From assembly GCF_002174305.1 (NCBI RefSeq), contig NZ_MIJB01000024.1:106392-170391 (forward strand): a DNA stretch of 64,000 bases. The letters run 5' to 3'. Below the pieces are notes generated by a model. The model was not told where the DNA came from. It saw only the letters and a program-made list of their open reading frames with translations, and made no database searches. Shown in pieces: positions 53,548 through 62,816 of the stretch. The position numbers and the translations under genes are program-made. Each line of letters begins with the position of its first letter. Within the stretch, counting starts at the first letter, position 1. The DNA comes from Aeromicrobium sp. PE09-221. Lineage in GTDB: Bacteria; Actinomycetota; Actinomycetes; Propionibacteriales; Nocardioidaceae.

Positions 53548-54140
53548 CCGACGAACTACCCGCCCGTATCGGCGCCTACTGCCGGGTGCTCGCTCAGGAC
53601 TACCAGAAGAACACCGCCCGCGCGGTGGCCGATCTCGCCATCTTGCGCCGGGGTCTCGGTAAGCGACCCGGTGACGATCTCGCCTCATGGGGAATCATCC
53701 TGCGAGCTGCGGGCCACACACTCAATGAGCACACAGAGTCCCCCACGCGCCGCGAGTGGGCCGCGCACACGGCATTGACCCTCTTCGCCTATCACCAGCA
53801 GTCGGAGCGCAGCCGCCCCATGCACCGTGAGAGCGTCTCGATCGGCTCCGCGTGCCGTGCGCTCATCAAGGCATCGGGCGAGTCCTCGGAAGAGCCCATC
53901 CGTCGCCGCTTCCACGCACTGGGCACCTCCACGTCCATCGCCGAACTCTCCCACCACGCCCGATCCATCGTCGGTCTGCTTCGCGCCGAGGACATCGCGA
54001 TGGATTACGCCCGCTTCACCCGGGACCTCATCAGCTGGCAGTACCCCGACGCCGCGGCCAACGTCCGGCTGCGCTGGGGACGGGACTTCTACCGACTCCC
54101 CTCGAACGACGACCCCATCGACGAAGGAACCTCCGCATGA
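53544..54140 (+). CDS. casB: Cascade small subunit Cas11 (Cse2/CasB)
   Basis: 198 residues, all-helical. 'NTARAVADLAILRRGLGKRP' and the C-terminal 'MDYARFTRDLISWQYPDAAA' with 'LRWGRDFYR' are Cse2 hallmarks. Two copies form the belly of Cascade. Overlaps casA and cas7 by ATGA on both sides. Confidence 0.95.
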   Translation: MTDELPARIGAYCRVLAQDYQKNTARAVADLAILRRGLGKRPGDDLASWGIILRAAGHTLNEHTESPTRREWAAHTALTLFAYHQQSERSRPMHRESVSIGSACRALIKASGESSEEPIRRRFHALGTSTSIAELSHHARSIVGLLRAEDIAMDYARFTRDLISWQYPDAAANVRLRWGRDFYRLPSNDDPIDEGTSA

Positions 54141-55282
54141 CCAAGCTCTTCCTGGACCTTCACGTCCTGCAGACCGTGCCCCCGAGCAATGTCAACAGGG
54201 ACGACACCGGCAGTCCCAAGTCCGCGATGTTCGGGGGCAGCCGCCGTGCTCGCGTCTCCAGCCAGGCCTGGAAGCGGGCGGTACGTCTGGACTTCCAGGA
54301 GTACCTCAGCCCGGAAAAGCTCGGCGTGCGCAGCAAGCGGCTGATCGAGCGCATCGGCGAGGGCATCGCCGCACACGCCCCGGAGTTGGAAGAGCAGTCC
54401 GAAGAGCTCGCCCAGAAGCTGCTCGACAAGCTTGGCCTGAAGGCCGAGAAGCCCAAACGGAACGCGAAGGGCGAGGACGACGAGGAGGATCCCTCGGCCG
54501 AGCTTCAGTACCTGGTCTTCCTCAGCAATCAGCAGATCCGCAACCTCGCCGAGTACGCGGCCACCACCGCGCAAGCCGGCGAAGAGCCGACCAAGAAAGC
54601 GGCACTCGCCATCGCCAAGGTCGACCATTCGATCGATGTTGCGCTGTTCGGCCGCATGGTGGCCGACCTCACCGATCTCAAAGTCGATGCCGCCGCGCAA
54701 GTCGCACATGCGATCAGCGTGCATCCCGTTGAGACGGAATTCGACTACTTCACCGCCGTCGACGACATTGAGAACGACGCCCATGCCGGTGCCGGCATGA
54801 TCGGCACCATCGAGTTCAACTCCTCGACTCTCTACCGCTACGCCACCGTCAACATCCCGGCGTTGTTGGAGACGCTCGGCGACGAGACCGCGCTGACTGA
54901 GGCCATCGAGGCGTTCATCATCTCCTTCGTGCGCAGCATGCCGACCGGGAAGCAGAACACCTTCGCCCATCGGACCCTTCCGCATGCGGTGGTGGCGACG
55001 CTGCGCACCGACCAGCCGATCAATCTGGTAGGTGCCTTCGAGTCTCCCGCTCGCGCTCACGGAGGGGTGACCGTGCTGAGAGCGGCAGCCTCCCAGCTCG
55101 CCGAACATGCCCAGCGTCTCGACGAGACCTATCTGGCTCCGGGCGCCGAGGCCCCGAAGCAATGGGTGGTCACCGCACATGCCGACGCCGAGCCGTTGGC
55201 GGCCCTCGGTGAGCACGTGCCGATGACCGAGCTACTCAGCGGCGTACGCGAGGCGGTGGCCAACGCCGTGTCGTCATCGTGA
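54137..55282 (+). CDS. cas7: Cascade backbone subunit Cas7e (Cse4/CasC)
   Basis: 381 residues. 'FLDLHVLQTVPPSNVNRDDT' and 'FGGSRRARVSSQAWKRAVR' at the N-terminus are typical. 'NTFAHRTLPHAVVATLR' and 'ALFGRMVADLT' also match. Six copies bind the crRNA spacer. An acidic insert with 'KGEDDEEDPSAE' lies near residue 115. Coupled to cas5 through GTGA. Confidence 0.96.
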   Translation: MTKLFLDLHVLQTVPPSNVNRDDTGSPKSAMFGGSRRARVSSQAWKRAVRLDFQEYLSPEKLGVRSKRLIERIGEGIAAHAPELEEQSEELAQKLLDKLGLKAEKPKRNAKGEDDEEDPSAELQYLVFLSNQQIRNLAEYAATTAQAGEEPTKKAALAIAKVDHSIDVALFGRMVADLTDLKVDAAAQVAHAISVHPVETEFDYFTAVDDIENDAHAGAGMIGTIEFNSSTLYRYATVNIPALLETLGDETALTEAIEAFIISFVRSMPTGKQNTFAHRTLPHAVVATLRTDQPINLVGAFESPARAHGGVTVLRAAASQLAEHAQRLDETYLAPGAEAPKQWVVTAHADAEPLAALGEHVPMTELLSGVREAVANAVSSS

Positions 55283-55971
55283 GCACTCTGCTCCTGCTGC
55301 TCACCGGCCCGCTGCAGGCCTGGGGAGACAGCAGCAGATTCGCCCAGCGCACCACCAACCGCGAGCCCACCAAGAGCGGCGTGATCGGTCTGGTGGCCGC
55401 AGCACAAGGACGTCGGCGCACCGACTCGCTCGAAGACCTGCTGATGCTGCGCTTCGGCGTCCGGGTCGATGCGCCCGGAGAGATCATGCGTGACTTCCAG
55501 ACCGCCCGCCAAGTCGACGGCAAGTCGCTGCCGCTGACCTACCGGTACTACCTCTCAGACGCCACCTTCGTGGCAGGGCTCGAGGGGCCCGAGGAGTTGC
55601 TCACCGCCCTCGACGGTCATCTGCGGTCGCCGGAGTTCCCGCTTTACCTCGGTCGGCGTTCGTGCCCTCCGTCACGACCGGTGGCGCTGGGTGTCAGCGA
55701 TATGTCACTGGAAGAGGCGCTCCGCGCCGAGCGCTGGCGGGCTTCCGAGGTGCAACAGAAACGGACCCGTGCCCGGGAAGTCAAACTCCGGATGGTGCTC
55801 GACGCCGAGCCCGGATTCGATGGCATCACCCAGCGTGATGTGCCGGTGAGCTTCGACCCCGAACACCGCCAGTACGCCTGGCGCACGGTCACCGATGCGG
55901 AGCCGGTGACCGTGATCAACAGGCACGGTCGCGACGACTACCACGACCCCATGGCCGAGCTGGGAGGCTGA
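55279..55971 (+). CDS. cas5: Cascade subunit Cas5e (CasD)
   Basis: 230 residues. 'LLLLLTGPLQAWGDSSRFAQ' and 'REPTKSGVIGLVAAAQGRRR' are the RAMP-like N-terminus specific to Cas5e. It caps the crRNA 5' handle. Starts at GTG overlapping the cas7 stop. Confidence 0.95.
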   Translation: MSTLLLLLTGPLQAWGDSSRFAQRTTNREPTKSGVIGLVAAAQGRRRTDSLEDLLMLRFGVRVDAPGEIMRDFQTARQVDGKSLPLTYRYYLSDATFVAGLEGPEELLTALDGHLRSPEFPLYLGRRSCPPSRPVALGVSDMSLEEALRAERWRASEVQQKRTRAREVKLRMVLDAEPGFDGITQRDVPVSFDPEHRQYAWRTVTDAEPVTVINRHGRDDYHDPMAELGG

Positions 55972-56637
55972 GTGTTCCTGACACATATGCGGCTGAATCC
56001 GTCCCGTGGCGGAACCCGCCGACTCCTCGCCTCCCCACAGCGCATCCACGCGGCGGTCCTGGCAGGCATCCCCGATCATCGCGATGACGAACGCGTCCTC
56101 TGGCGCATCGATCAACCCGCGAACCACGATGTGAATCTCCTGGTCACCAGCGAGCGGCAGCCCGATTTCACCGGTCTGATCGAGCAGGCAGGATGGCCGG
56201 CACGACCGGACATCACCTGGACCACTCGAGATTACGACCAGCTGCTGAATCGGCTCGCATCCGGCCAGACCTGGCAGTTCCGCCTGCGCGGCAATCCGGT
56301 GATCCGTCGACGTGACGACACCGGGCGTATTCACACCATCCCCCACCTGACCGCACGTCAGCAGCGGGACTGGCTGGTGGCGCGGGCTGAGCGGGTCGGG
56401 GTGCGGTTCGTTCCCGATGAGAATGACGAGCCCCAGGTCATCGTCAGCGAGCGCCGTACCGAATCGTTCACCCGCTACGCCAGCGCGAAGGGTCGCCACG
56501 TCACCCTCGCCACTGCCCGATTCGACGGCCTGCTGGAGGTCACCGACCCTGAGGCGCTGCGCACGGCCTTGAGTGCCGGTATCGGCCGCGCCAAGGCCTA
56601 CGGGTGCGGTCTGCTCACCCTCATCACACCACGGTGA
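55972..56637 (+). CDS. cas6: CRISPR endoribonuclease Cas6e (CasE)
   Basis: 221 residues. 'SPQRIHAAVLAGIPDHRDDE' holds the catalytic His region, and the C-terminal glycine-rich loop is 'GIGRAKAYGCGLLTL'. It cleaves the repeat hairpin and stays bound to the 3' handle. GTG start follows the cas5 stop directly (TGAGTG). Confidence 0.95.
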   Translation: MFLTHMRLNPSRGGTRRLLASPQRIHAAVLAGIPDHRDDERVLWRIDQPANHDVNLLVTSERQPDFTGLIEQAGWPARPDITWTTRDYDQLLNRLASGQTWQFRLRGNPVIRRRDDTGRIHTIPHLTARQQRDWLVARAERVGVRFVPDENDEPQVIVSERRTESFTRYASAKGRHVTLATARFDGLLEVTDPEALRTALSAGIGRAKAYGCGLLTLITPR

Positions 56638-56643
56638 CCCGAC

Positions 56644-57600
56644 ATGCGCGAGATTCCCGGAGCACCACCCCCGAACCTCGGTGACCTGACGCGAGCCCAG
56701 GACCGCATCAGCTTCATCTACCTCGAACGGTGTGTCGTCCACCGGGACAGCAACGCCATCACCGCCACCGATGAGCGGGGCACCATCCACATTCCTGCTG
56801 CCTCCTTAGGCGCCCTCCTGCTCGGACCGGGCACCAATGTCAGCCACCAGGCGATGATGCTTCTGGCGGAGTCCGGCTCCACCGCCGTCTGGGTGGGCGA
56901 GCAAGGAGTCCGTTACTACGCGCACGGACGCACCCTCACCCAGTCCTCGCGACTGCTCGACGCGCAGGCCAAGCTCGTGACCAACCAATCATCACGGCTC
57001 CGCGTCGCCCGCGATATGTACGCCATGCGCTTCCCGGAGGACGAAGGTCTCGACCAGCTGACGATGCAACAGCTCCGTGGACGCGAGGGCGCACGAGTCA
57101 AGCGCCTGTACAAGGCACACTCCGAGCGGACCGGAGTCACCTGGGATCGCCGCGAATACGATCTCGCCGATTTCGAGGGTGGCTCCGTGGTCAATCAGGC
57201 GCTCTCTGCCGCCAACACGTCGCTCTACGGAGTGGTGCACGCGGTCATCGTGGCTCTGGGATGCTCCCCGGGCCTAGGCTTCGTTCACACCGGCCACGAA
57301 CGGTCCTTCGTCTACGACATCGCCGATCTCTATAAGGCGGAGATCACCGTGCCCGCGGCCTTCGATGTCGCCGCGGATCCCGATCTTCACGACGACATCC
57401 CTGCGGCCTCGCGCCACGCGGTCCGCGATCGCCTCCGCGACGGACGTCTGCTGATCCGATGCGTCCGAGACATCCGTCAGTTACTCCTACCGGATGAGGA
57501 CGCCGACGATGACGCACTCTGGTCGAGCAATGTCGTGAGCATCTGGGATGGCGCGGACCGCTCCGTCGCCGGAGGACAGAACTATGAGGCGGACTGGTGA
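56644..57600 (+). CDS. cas1: CRISPR adaptation endonuclease Cas1 (type I-E)
   Basis: 318 residues. 'RISFIYLERCVVHRDSNAIT' starts the beta domain. The helical domain has the metal-binding His and Asp in 'GFVHTGHERSFVYDIADLYK' and a preceding acidic residue in the 'NQALSAANTSLYG' neighbourhood. Integrates new spacers with Cas2 at the leader end. Six bases after cas6e. Confidence 0.97.
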   Translation: MREIPGAPPPNLGDLTRAQDRISFIYLERCVVHRDSNAITATDERGTIHIPAASLGALLLGPGTNVSHQAMMLLAESGSTAVWVGEQGVRYYAHGRTLTQSSRLLDAQAKLVTNQSSRLRVARDMYAMRFPEDEGLDQLTMQQLRGREGARVKRLYKAHSERTGVTWDRREYDLADFEGGSVVNQALSAANTSLYGVVHAVIVALGCSPGLGFVHTGHERSFVYDIADLYKAEITVPAAFDVAADPDLHDDIPAASRHAVRDRLRDGRLLIRCVRDIRQLLLPDEDADDDALWSSNVVSIWDGADRSVAGGQNYEADW

Positions 57601-57941
57601 TCGTCGTCGTCCTCACCGTCGTGCCGGAGCGACTGCGCGGCGACCTCACGAGATGGCTCCTCGAGATCAGCCCAGGCGTCTACGTTGGTGTCGCCTCCGC
57701 TCGCGTGCGGGAACGCCTGTGGGGACGCATCATCGAACTCAGCGCCACCGGACGGGCCATCATGGTCTACTCGGCCCGCAACGAGCAGCGTTTGAAGTTC
57801 AAAGTTCTGCGGCACCACTGGGAACCAGTGGACCTCGACGGCGTCACGCTTATGAGACGCCCCGCCGATGACGGCGAGCGCACGACGGAGGCGCCTCGCG
57901 GCTGGAGCTCCGCCTCGAAGAGACGCCGTTTCGCGCGCTGA
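57597..57941 (+). CDS. cas2: CRISPR adaptation protein Cas2 (type I-E)
   Basis: 114 residues. 'MIVVVLTVVPERLRGDLTRW' and 'SPGVYVGVASARVRERLWGR' are specific to the I-E Cas2 branch. The last 25 residues are a basic tail. GTG start overlaps the cas1 stop. It ends the operon 10 bases before a convergent regulator gene. Confidence 0.96.
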   Translation: MIVVVLTVVPERLRGDLTRWLLEISPGVYVGVASARVRERLWGRIIELSATGRAIMVYSARNEQRLKFKVLRHHWEPVDLDGVTLMRRPADDGERTTEAPRGWSSASKRRRFAR

Positions 57942-57951
57942 TCGCACCCCT

Positions 57952-58599
57952 TCACACCAGGCCCGCCTCGCGGGCGACGATCGCCGCCTGGACGCGCGAG
58001 GAGCAGCCGAGCTTCGCGAGGACCCGTGAGACATGCGTCTTGGCCGTGGCCTCGGTGATCGCGAGAGCCGAGGCGAGGTCGGCGTTCGAGAGTCCCTGTC
58101 CGAGAGCCACCAGCACCTCGCGCTCCCGGTCTGTAAGCCCGTCGATCAGGGCCGAGGGCATCGCCGGTCGCGCGGGAGCCTGTTCGGCGAAGGCGCGGAG
58201 TGTCCTGCGGGTCACCTCCGGCGCCAACACTCCCTCGCCCGCCGCGACCCGCCGGACCGCGTCGACCAGCGTGGGCGCATCCGCCGTCTTGAGCAGGAAC
58301 CCCGCGGCGCCCGCACGCAGGGCACCGAACACGTACTCGTCCACATCGAAGGTGGTGAGCACGAGGACATCCGCCAAGGACTCGCCGACGATGGAGGCCG
58401 TGGCCTCGATCCCGTCGATCCCAGGCATGCGGATATCCATCAAGACGACATCGGGGCGCAGGGCCCGGGCGTTGACGAGCGCAGCCGCCCCGTCCCCGGC
58501 CTCTCCCACCACCTCGATCCCGTCGGCATCGTCCAAGATGAGGCGCAAACCCGAACGGATGGCGGCGTGGTCGTCCGCGACGAGCACTCGCGTCGTCAT
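57952..58599 (-). CDS. NarL/LuxR-family response regulator
   Basis: 215 residues. Receiver domain: 'VLVADDHAAIRSGLRLIL' with the acidic pair, phospho-acceptor Asp in 'PDVVLMDIRMPGIDGIEAT', and 'LLKTADAP' with the conserved Lys. LuxR HTH: 'LTDREREVLVALGQGLSNAD' and 'TEATAKTHVSRVLAKLG'. ATG 58599 overlaps the kinase stop (ATGA), forming a two-component pair. Targets unknown. Convergent with cas2. Confidence 0.93.
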   Translation of the reverse strand: MTTRVLVADDHAAIRSGLRLILDDADGIEVVGEAGDGAAALVNARALRPDVVLMDIRMPGIDGIEATASIVGESLADVLVLTTFDVDEYVFGALRAGAAGFLLKTADAPTLVDAVRRVAAGEGVLAPEVTRRTLRAFAEQAPARPAMPSALIDGLTDREREVLVALGQGLSNADLASALAITEATAKTHVSRVLAKLGCSSRVQAAIVAREAGLV

Positions 58600-59810
58600 C
58601 TCATCTCCTCCAGCGGGATGACGGCACTGACCCGCCAGCGCCGACCATCGACACCCTCGCACCATCCGGCCTCGAAGGTGCCGCCCAGGGCTTCGGCGCG
58701 CTCACGCATCGTCAACAGACCGATGCCGCCCGACTCGGACACCTCAGGTGGCGACGATCCCTCCCACGCTCCCCCGAGGACCTCGACGTTCAACGCACCA
58801 CGGTTCCTCGTGACGGTCGCCCTCACCTCGCCGCCGCCGTGCTTCAACTCATTGGTCAACGACTCCTGCACGATCCGATACGCGGCCTGATCGACGGCAG
58901 CGGGCAACGACGACATCTGCGGTCTCGCCGCCACCTCGACCCGCAAGCCCTGTCCGGCGAATCCCTCGACGAGCTCGTCAAGCTCGTTCAGCCGAGCCGG
59001 CGAGGTCGAGGGGTCCGCGCCCGTGCGCAACAGTCCGATCATCGATCGCATCTCGCGCAAGGCCAGCACGCTCGCAGAACGGATCGCTCGCAACCCCTGC
59101 TCATGACGCTCCGGGCTCGCATTCGGGGTCGCGAGAATGCTCTCGGACTGGATGGCGATCGTCGACAGCTGACCCGCAAGCGCGTCATGGAGGTCGCGGG
59201 CCATCTGCGTGCGTTCCTCGCGCACCACCTCCTCGCTGCGCAACTCTGCCAATCGCTCCAGATCGCGGGCACGCTCCGCCGCCATCTCCGCCAGTTCCGT
59301 CTGATGACGCACCGAACGCCCCCACCACAACGGTGTTCCCAGCACCGCGAACACGGCGAGGCCGACGAGGAGGCTCACCTGCGGATCACCCGAGACGACG
59401 AACGTAGTGATCGCCGTGGCAGGCACCAGCACGCCCACCCCCAGCTCGAGTCGGCGCACCCATCCCGCCGGGGCCCGGAGGGCGGCGGCGTAGACCAGAT
59501 CGAAGAAGCCGAGAAGGACCCCGATGCTGCCCCCCATCGCGACATCGGCACCGAAGATGACCGCTCCGGCTGCCAGGGCCGCGAGCGGATGGTGCCGCTT
59601 GAACACCATCACCAGACAGATCGCCAGCAGTGGCAACAGATACAACCAGCGGGTGTCGCCCGGAAGCCCCGGGGACCGGCCACCGGTGTTGACGAGACCG
59701 ACCGCCACGAAGGCGCTGCCGGCAGCGAACGTGAGGAGGGCATCTCCGATGTCGCGACGACGTTCGGTCGCGCGCACCCGATCGCGCCACAACGCGCCGA
59801 TGGTCTCCAC
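58596..59810 (-). CDS. Sensor histidine kinase (HisKA_3 type)
   Basis: 404 residues from GTG 59810, where a GGGATGGGGG site precedes it (ATG 59828 is possible). Five or six helices fill residues 20-150. The dimerisation and phosphotransfer motif is 'MARDLHDALAGQLSTIAIQS' with the phospho-His. The HATPase domain includes 'AYRIVQESLTNELKHG' and 'GIGLLTMRERAEALGGTF'. This is the DesK/NarX-like class that pairs with NarL-type regulators. Signal unknown. Confidence 0.92.
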   Translation of the reverse strand: METIGALWRDRVRATERRRDIGDALLTFAAGSAFVAVGLVNTGGRSPGLPGDTRWLYLLPLLAICLVMVFKRHHPLAALAAGAVIFGADVAMGGSIGVLLGFFDLVYAAALRAPAGWVRRLELGVGVLVPATAITTFVVSGDPQVSLLVGLAVFAVLGTPLWWGRSVRHQTELAEMAAERARDLERLAELRSEEVVREERTQMARDLHDALAGQLSTIAIQSESILATPNASPERHEQGLRAIRSASVLALREMRSMIGLLRTGADPSTSPARLNELDELVEGFAGQGLRVEVAARPQMSSLPAAVDQAAYRIVQESLTNELKHGGGEVRATVTRNRGALNVEVLGGAWEGSSPPEVSESGGIGLLTMRERAEALGGTFEAGWCEGVDGRRWRVSAVIPLEEMR

Positions 59811-59927
59811 GCCCCCATCCCAGCACATCCGGGTCATGACGAGGTCGGTCGAAGGATGTAGACCGATGCGCATGTCGTCCATCTCTTGTCCGACGTCAGC
59901 ACTGCCGAGGCGCCGGAGACTGGCCCC

Positions 59928-60653
59928 ATGACGCCAGAACTCCTCGCGCCGCTCGGGGTACTCGCTCTCATCGACTCGACGAGCTTCGGGACACTGCTGA
60001 TCCCGATCTGGTTCCTGCTGACCCCCGGCCGTCTGCGTGCTGGACGAGTCCTGGTATTCCTCACGACGGTCGCCGGCTTCTACCTCGCGGTGGGCATTCT
60101 GCTCGTCGCTGGCCTCGACACCTTCATCGGCGACCTCGATGCCTTCCTCGACCATCCGGCGGCCGCACGCGTCCAACTCGCCATCGGCGCGACCCTGCTG
60201 GTGTGGAGCTTCTTCATCGGCAAGAAGAAGGAGCCTGGTGAGCAGGGAAGGCCCGGCCGGCTCATGCGCTGGCGGTCACGGGTCATGGCCGATGGCGGCG
60301 GAATCCTGGCGCTCATCGGCATCGCCCTCGCGGCCGCGCTCGTCGAGGTAGCCACGATGCTGCCCTATCTCGCAGCTACCGGCCTCATCAGCACAGCGGA
60401 CCTCAGCTGGGCGGAACGGCTCCTGCTGCTCGCGGCCTACTGCTTCATCATGATCCTGCCCGCACTCGTGCTGACCGCCCTGCGACTCACAGCACGCGGG
60501 ATCATCGAGCCGTTGCTGCAACGCATCGCTCGATGGATGGAGAAGAACGGCGGCGAGACGACGGCCTGGATCGTGGGCATCGTCGGGTTCCTCATCGCAC
60601 GCGACGCGCTCAACCGCGTGCCGGAGGTACTCGACTTCCTCTCCTCCCTCTGA
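59928..60653 (+). CDS. GAP-family (Sap/GPL-addressing) membrane protein
   Basis: 241 residues, six helices. 'LAPLGVLALIDSTSFGTLLI' at the N-terminus and 'MLPYLAATGLISTADLSWAE' match the GAP family, whose mycobacterial members help carry glycolipids such as sulfolipid to the cell surface. 'LLAAYCFIMILPALVLTALR' follows. ATG 59928 is chosen over an upstream TTG. It is divergent from the histidine kinase and may be its target. Confidence 0.85.
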   Translation: MTPELLAPLGVLALIDSTSFGTLLIPIWFLLTPGRLRAGRVLVFLTTVAGFYLAVGILLVAGLDTFIGDLDAFLDHPAAARVQLAIGATLLVWSFFIGKKKEPGEQGRPGRLMRWRSRVMADGGGILALIGIALAAALVEVATMLPYLAATGLISTADLSWAERLLLLAAYCFIMILPALVLTALRLTARGIIEPLLQRIARWMEKNGGETTAWIVGIVGFLIARDALNRVPEVLDFLSSL

Positions 60654-60732
60654 GTCCTCCGCATCGGCTTCGTCGCCCGCTGTTCACCTGCCTGCGTCGA
60701 GGACGTCACCTGAGAAGCGCACCGTGAGGAAC

Positions 60733-61518
60733 ATGACGACTGAACCGACCGAAGGCACCATCACCGGGATCGTCGACGGGACCCGCCGGGTTCGCGTCAA
60801 CGGCCACCGGGGCCAGAGCTTCACGGCACCGGAGAACACCCTCCCCGCTATGCTCGACGCCGCCACGCTGGGAGCCGATGGCATCGAGTTCGACGTGCAC
60901 ATGACCGCCGACGGCCACGTGGTGGGCCTCCACGATCAGACCCTGCGGCGCACCACCGACGTGGAACGTGTCTTCCCCCATCGGGTGGAGGATCCGGTCT
61001 GGAGCTTCACAGCGTCCGAGATCGCCCGACTCGATGCCGGAGCGTGGAAAGGGCCCCTCTGGGCGGGCACTCCACTCCCCTTCATCGCCGACATCCTCAA
61101 GGCCTTCCGCGACCGGCCGCAGGCCCTCTGCATCGAGTTGAAGGCCACCCCCGTCGATCCCGTCCATCTCGCCGGCGTACTCGCTGCCACCGTCGGCCGA
61201 AGACCGAAGGTGACCTTCCTGAGCTTCCAGCGACCACTGATCGATGCGGTTCGTCGCGCGATCCCGGGTGCGAGGACGGCTTTGGCCGCCGTCCGCCGTC
61301 CGAGCACGGCCGATCTGGAGAGCTACGACGAGTTCCATCTCGACGCGACCCTGCTCACGAGCCGCGTCATCGACCGCATCCACGACCGCGGGAAGACCGT
61401 CACCGCGTGGACCGTCGACTCCCCTCATATCGCAAGACGCCTCGCCGGGATGGGCGTCGACGCCATCACCACCAACCGGGTCGACATCATCCGCCGGGAG
61501 CTCGACGCGACCAAGTGA
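60733..61518 (+). CDS. Glycerophosphodiester phosphodiesterase
   Basis: 261 residues. 'VNGHRGQSFTAPENTLPAML' has the catalytic HRG and the N of 'PEN'. The metal site is 'IEFDVHMTADGHVVGLHD' and the second catalytic His is there. The TIM-barrel end is 'VTAWTVDSPHIARRLAGMGV'. Hydrolyses deacylated phospholipids to glycerol-3-phosphate. No signal peptide, so cytoplasmic. An in-frame GTG at 60724 is an alternative start. Confidence 0.93.
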   Translation: MTTEPTEGTITGIVDGTRRVRVNGHRGQSFTAPENTLPAMLDAATLGADGIEFDVHMTADGHVVGLHDQTLRRTTDVERVFPHRVEDPVWSFTASEIARLDAGAWKGPLWAGTPLPFIADILKAFRDRPQALCIELKATPVDPVHLAGVLAATVGRRPKVTFLSFQRPLIDAVRRAIPGARTALAAVRRPSTADLESYDEFHLDATLLTSRVIDRIHDRGKTVTAWTVDSPHIARRLAGMGVDAITTNRVDIIRRELDATK

Positions 61519-61678
61519 ACTCGTCCTAGCGGAGCTCGCGGCAGCCCCACACGAGAAAAAGCACGCCGGCTCGTGACTCGGGCGGTGAGCCATCACGCAT
61601 TTCAACCGGCAAACTGCGGGATAACGCACCGCCCGGACACGTCACGCGTAGCCGCCTGCATCGCCGCCAAGGAGTGAC

Positions 61679-62621
61679 GTCCCTTCCCCGCTCGTGCGGG
61701 GAGCACTGGCGGGTCATCCGGGCTATCGCGTCATCCTTCGGATCATCCCCGCTCGTGCGGGGAGCACCTCGGGCCCTGGTGGTCGACCCCTCGGCGTGGG
61801 GGATCATCCCCGCTCGTGCGGGGAGCACGACGCGATCTTGTCGATGCCTGCGAAGAAGACGGGATCATCCCCGCTCGTGCGGGGAGCACCTCATTCATGG
61901 GGTAGGTCCTCTCGATTCGTCGGGATCATCCCCGCTCGTGCGGGGAGCACCGGTTTGCGACGGCTGGCAACGTCGATCACCGCGGATCATCCCCGCTCGT
62001 GCGGGGAGCACGGCGACGTTCTCGTCAACGGTCTCGCGTTCGGCGGATCATCCCCGCTCGTGCGGGGAGCACAATGAAGAAGAGCGTCGGAGCAAGACGA
62101 CCACCGGATCATCCCCGCTCGTGCGGGGAGCACGTCATGAGCGCCTCGTTCGCGGGCCGTCACTGGGGATCATCCCCGCTCGTGCGGGGAGCACTGCCTG
62201 TGGAGGCGTATGGTCGCTGGTGAACGGGGATCATCCCCGCTCGTGCGGGGAGCACTTCTCGCGATTGCCTAAGAGCTTCACTGCGGAGGGATCATCCCCG
62301 CTCGTGCGGGGAGCACTTCGGCGGATCGGCCTCGGCGGCCGGTAAGACCGGATCATCCCCGCTCGTGCGGGGAGCACAATGTCACGGCGTATCGGGTGGC
62401 CTGGGGAGTGGGATCATCCCCGCTCGTGCGGGGAGCACCACTGGTGCCTGCCGAGGGTCAGCAGGGGCAGGGGATCATCCCCGCTCGTGCGGGGAGCACA
62501 GCTCATGACGAACCGATGCAAGCCATGCCGAGGGATCATCCCCGCTCGTGCGGGGAGCACCCTGCTGCCAAGCCGGAACAGGGATCGACGGCGGGATCAT
62601 CCCCGCTCGTGCGGGGAGCAC
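61679..62621 (-). CRISPR. CRISPR array 2, type I-E, 16 repeats
   Basis: 16 repeats of 28 bases with 15 spacers, period exactly 61 throughout. Plus-strand repeats start GGATCATCCCC and end GCTCGTGCGGGGAGCAC; coding orientation is minus, leader at the 62622 end. The leader-distal repeat (61679) is degenerate (GTCCCTTCCCCGC). All other repeats look identical, unlike array 1. The repeat differs from array 1 in the hairpin loop (CTCGTG against CTTGCG) but keeps the stem, so one Cas6e can process both. Confidence 0.98.
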
Positions 62622-62673
62622 ACTTGCTGACCTGCGCAAACAGACAGCGTTCACCGGTTTCGGCATCACTTTT
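62622..62673 (-). promoter_or_regulatory. CRISPR leader of array 2
   Basis: Starts ACTTGCTGACCTGC next to the repeat and keeps CACCGGTTT and GCATCACTTT in the same positions as array 1. The match fades after about 52 bases. Supports use of one adaptation machinery for both arrays. Confidence 0.8.
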
Positions 62674-62816
62674 CTACCACGCCCCGATCACTCACGGGAC
62701 CCGTTTGGGGTGGGTGTGGATGGACGCAGAAAGTGTCAGCAGGTTGCCCTAAAGTGGGAACCAGATCGAACACCAGTTCGACATCAAGGCGTTTCACTGT
62801 CAGGGGGTGAACAGAG

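Noticed and set aside
61674..62752. Open frames with SSPLVRGA/PARAGST repeats over array 2
   Set aside because: Same artefact of repeat translation.
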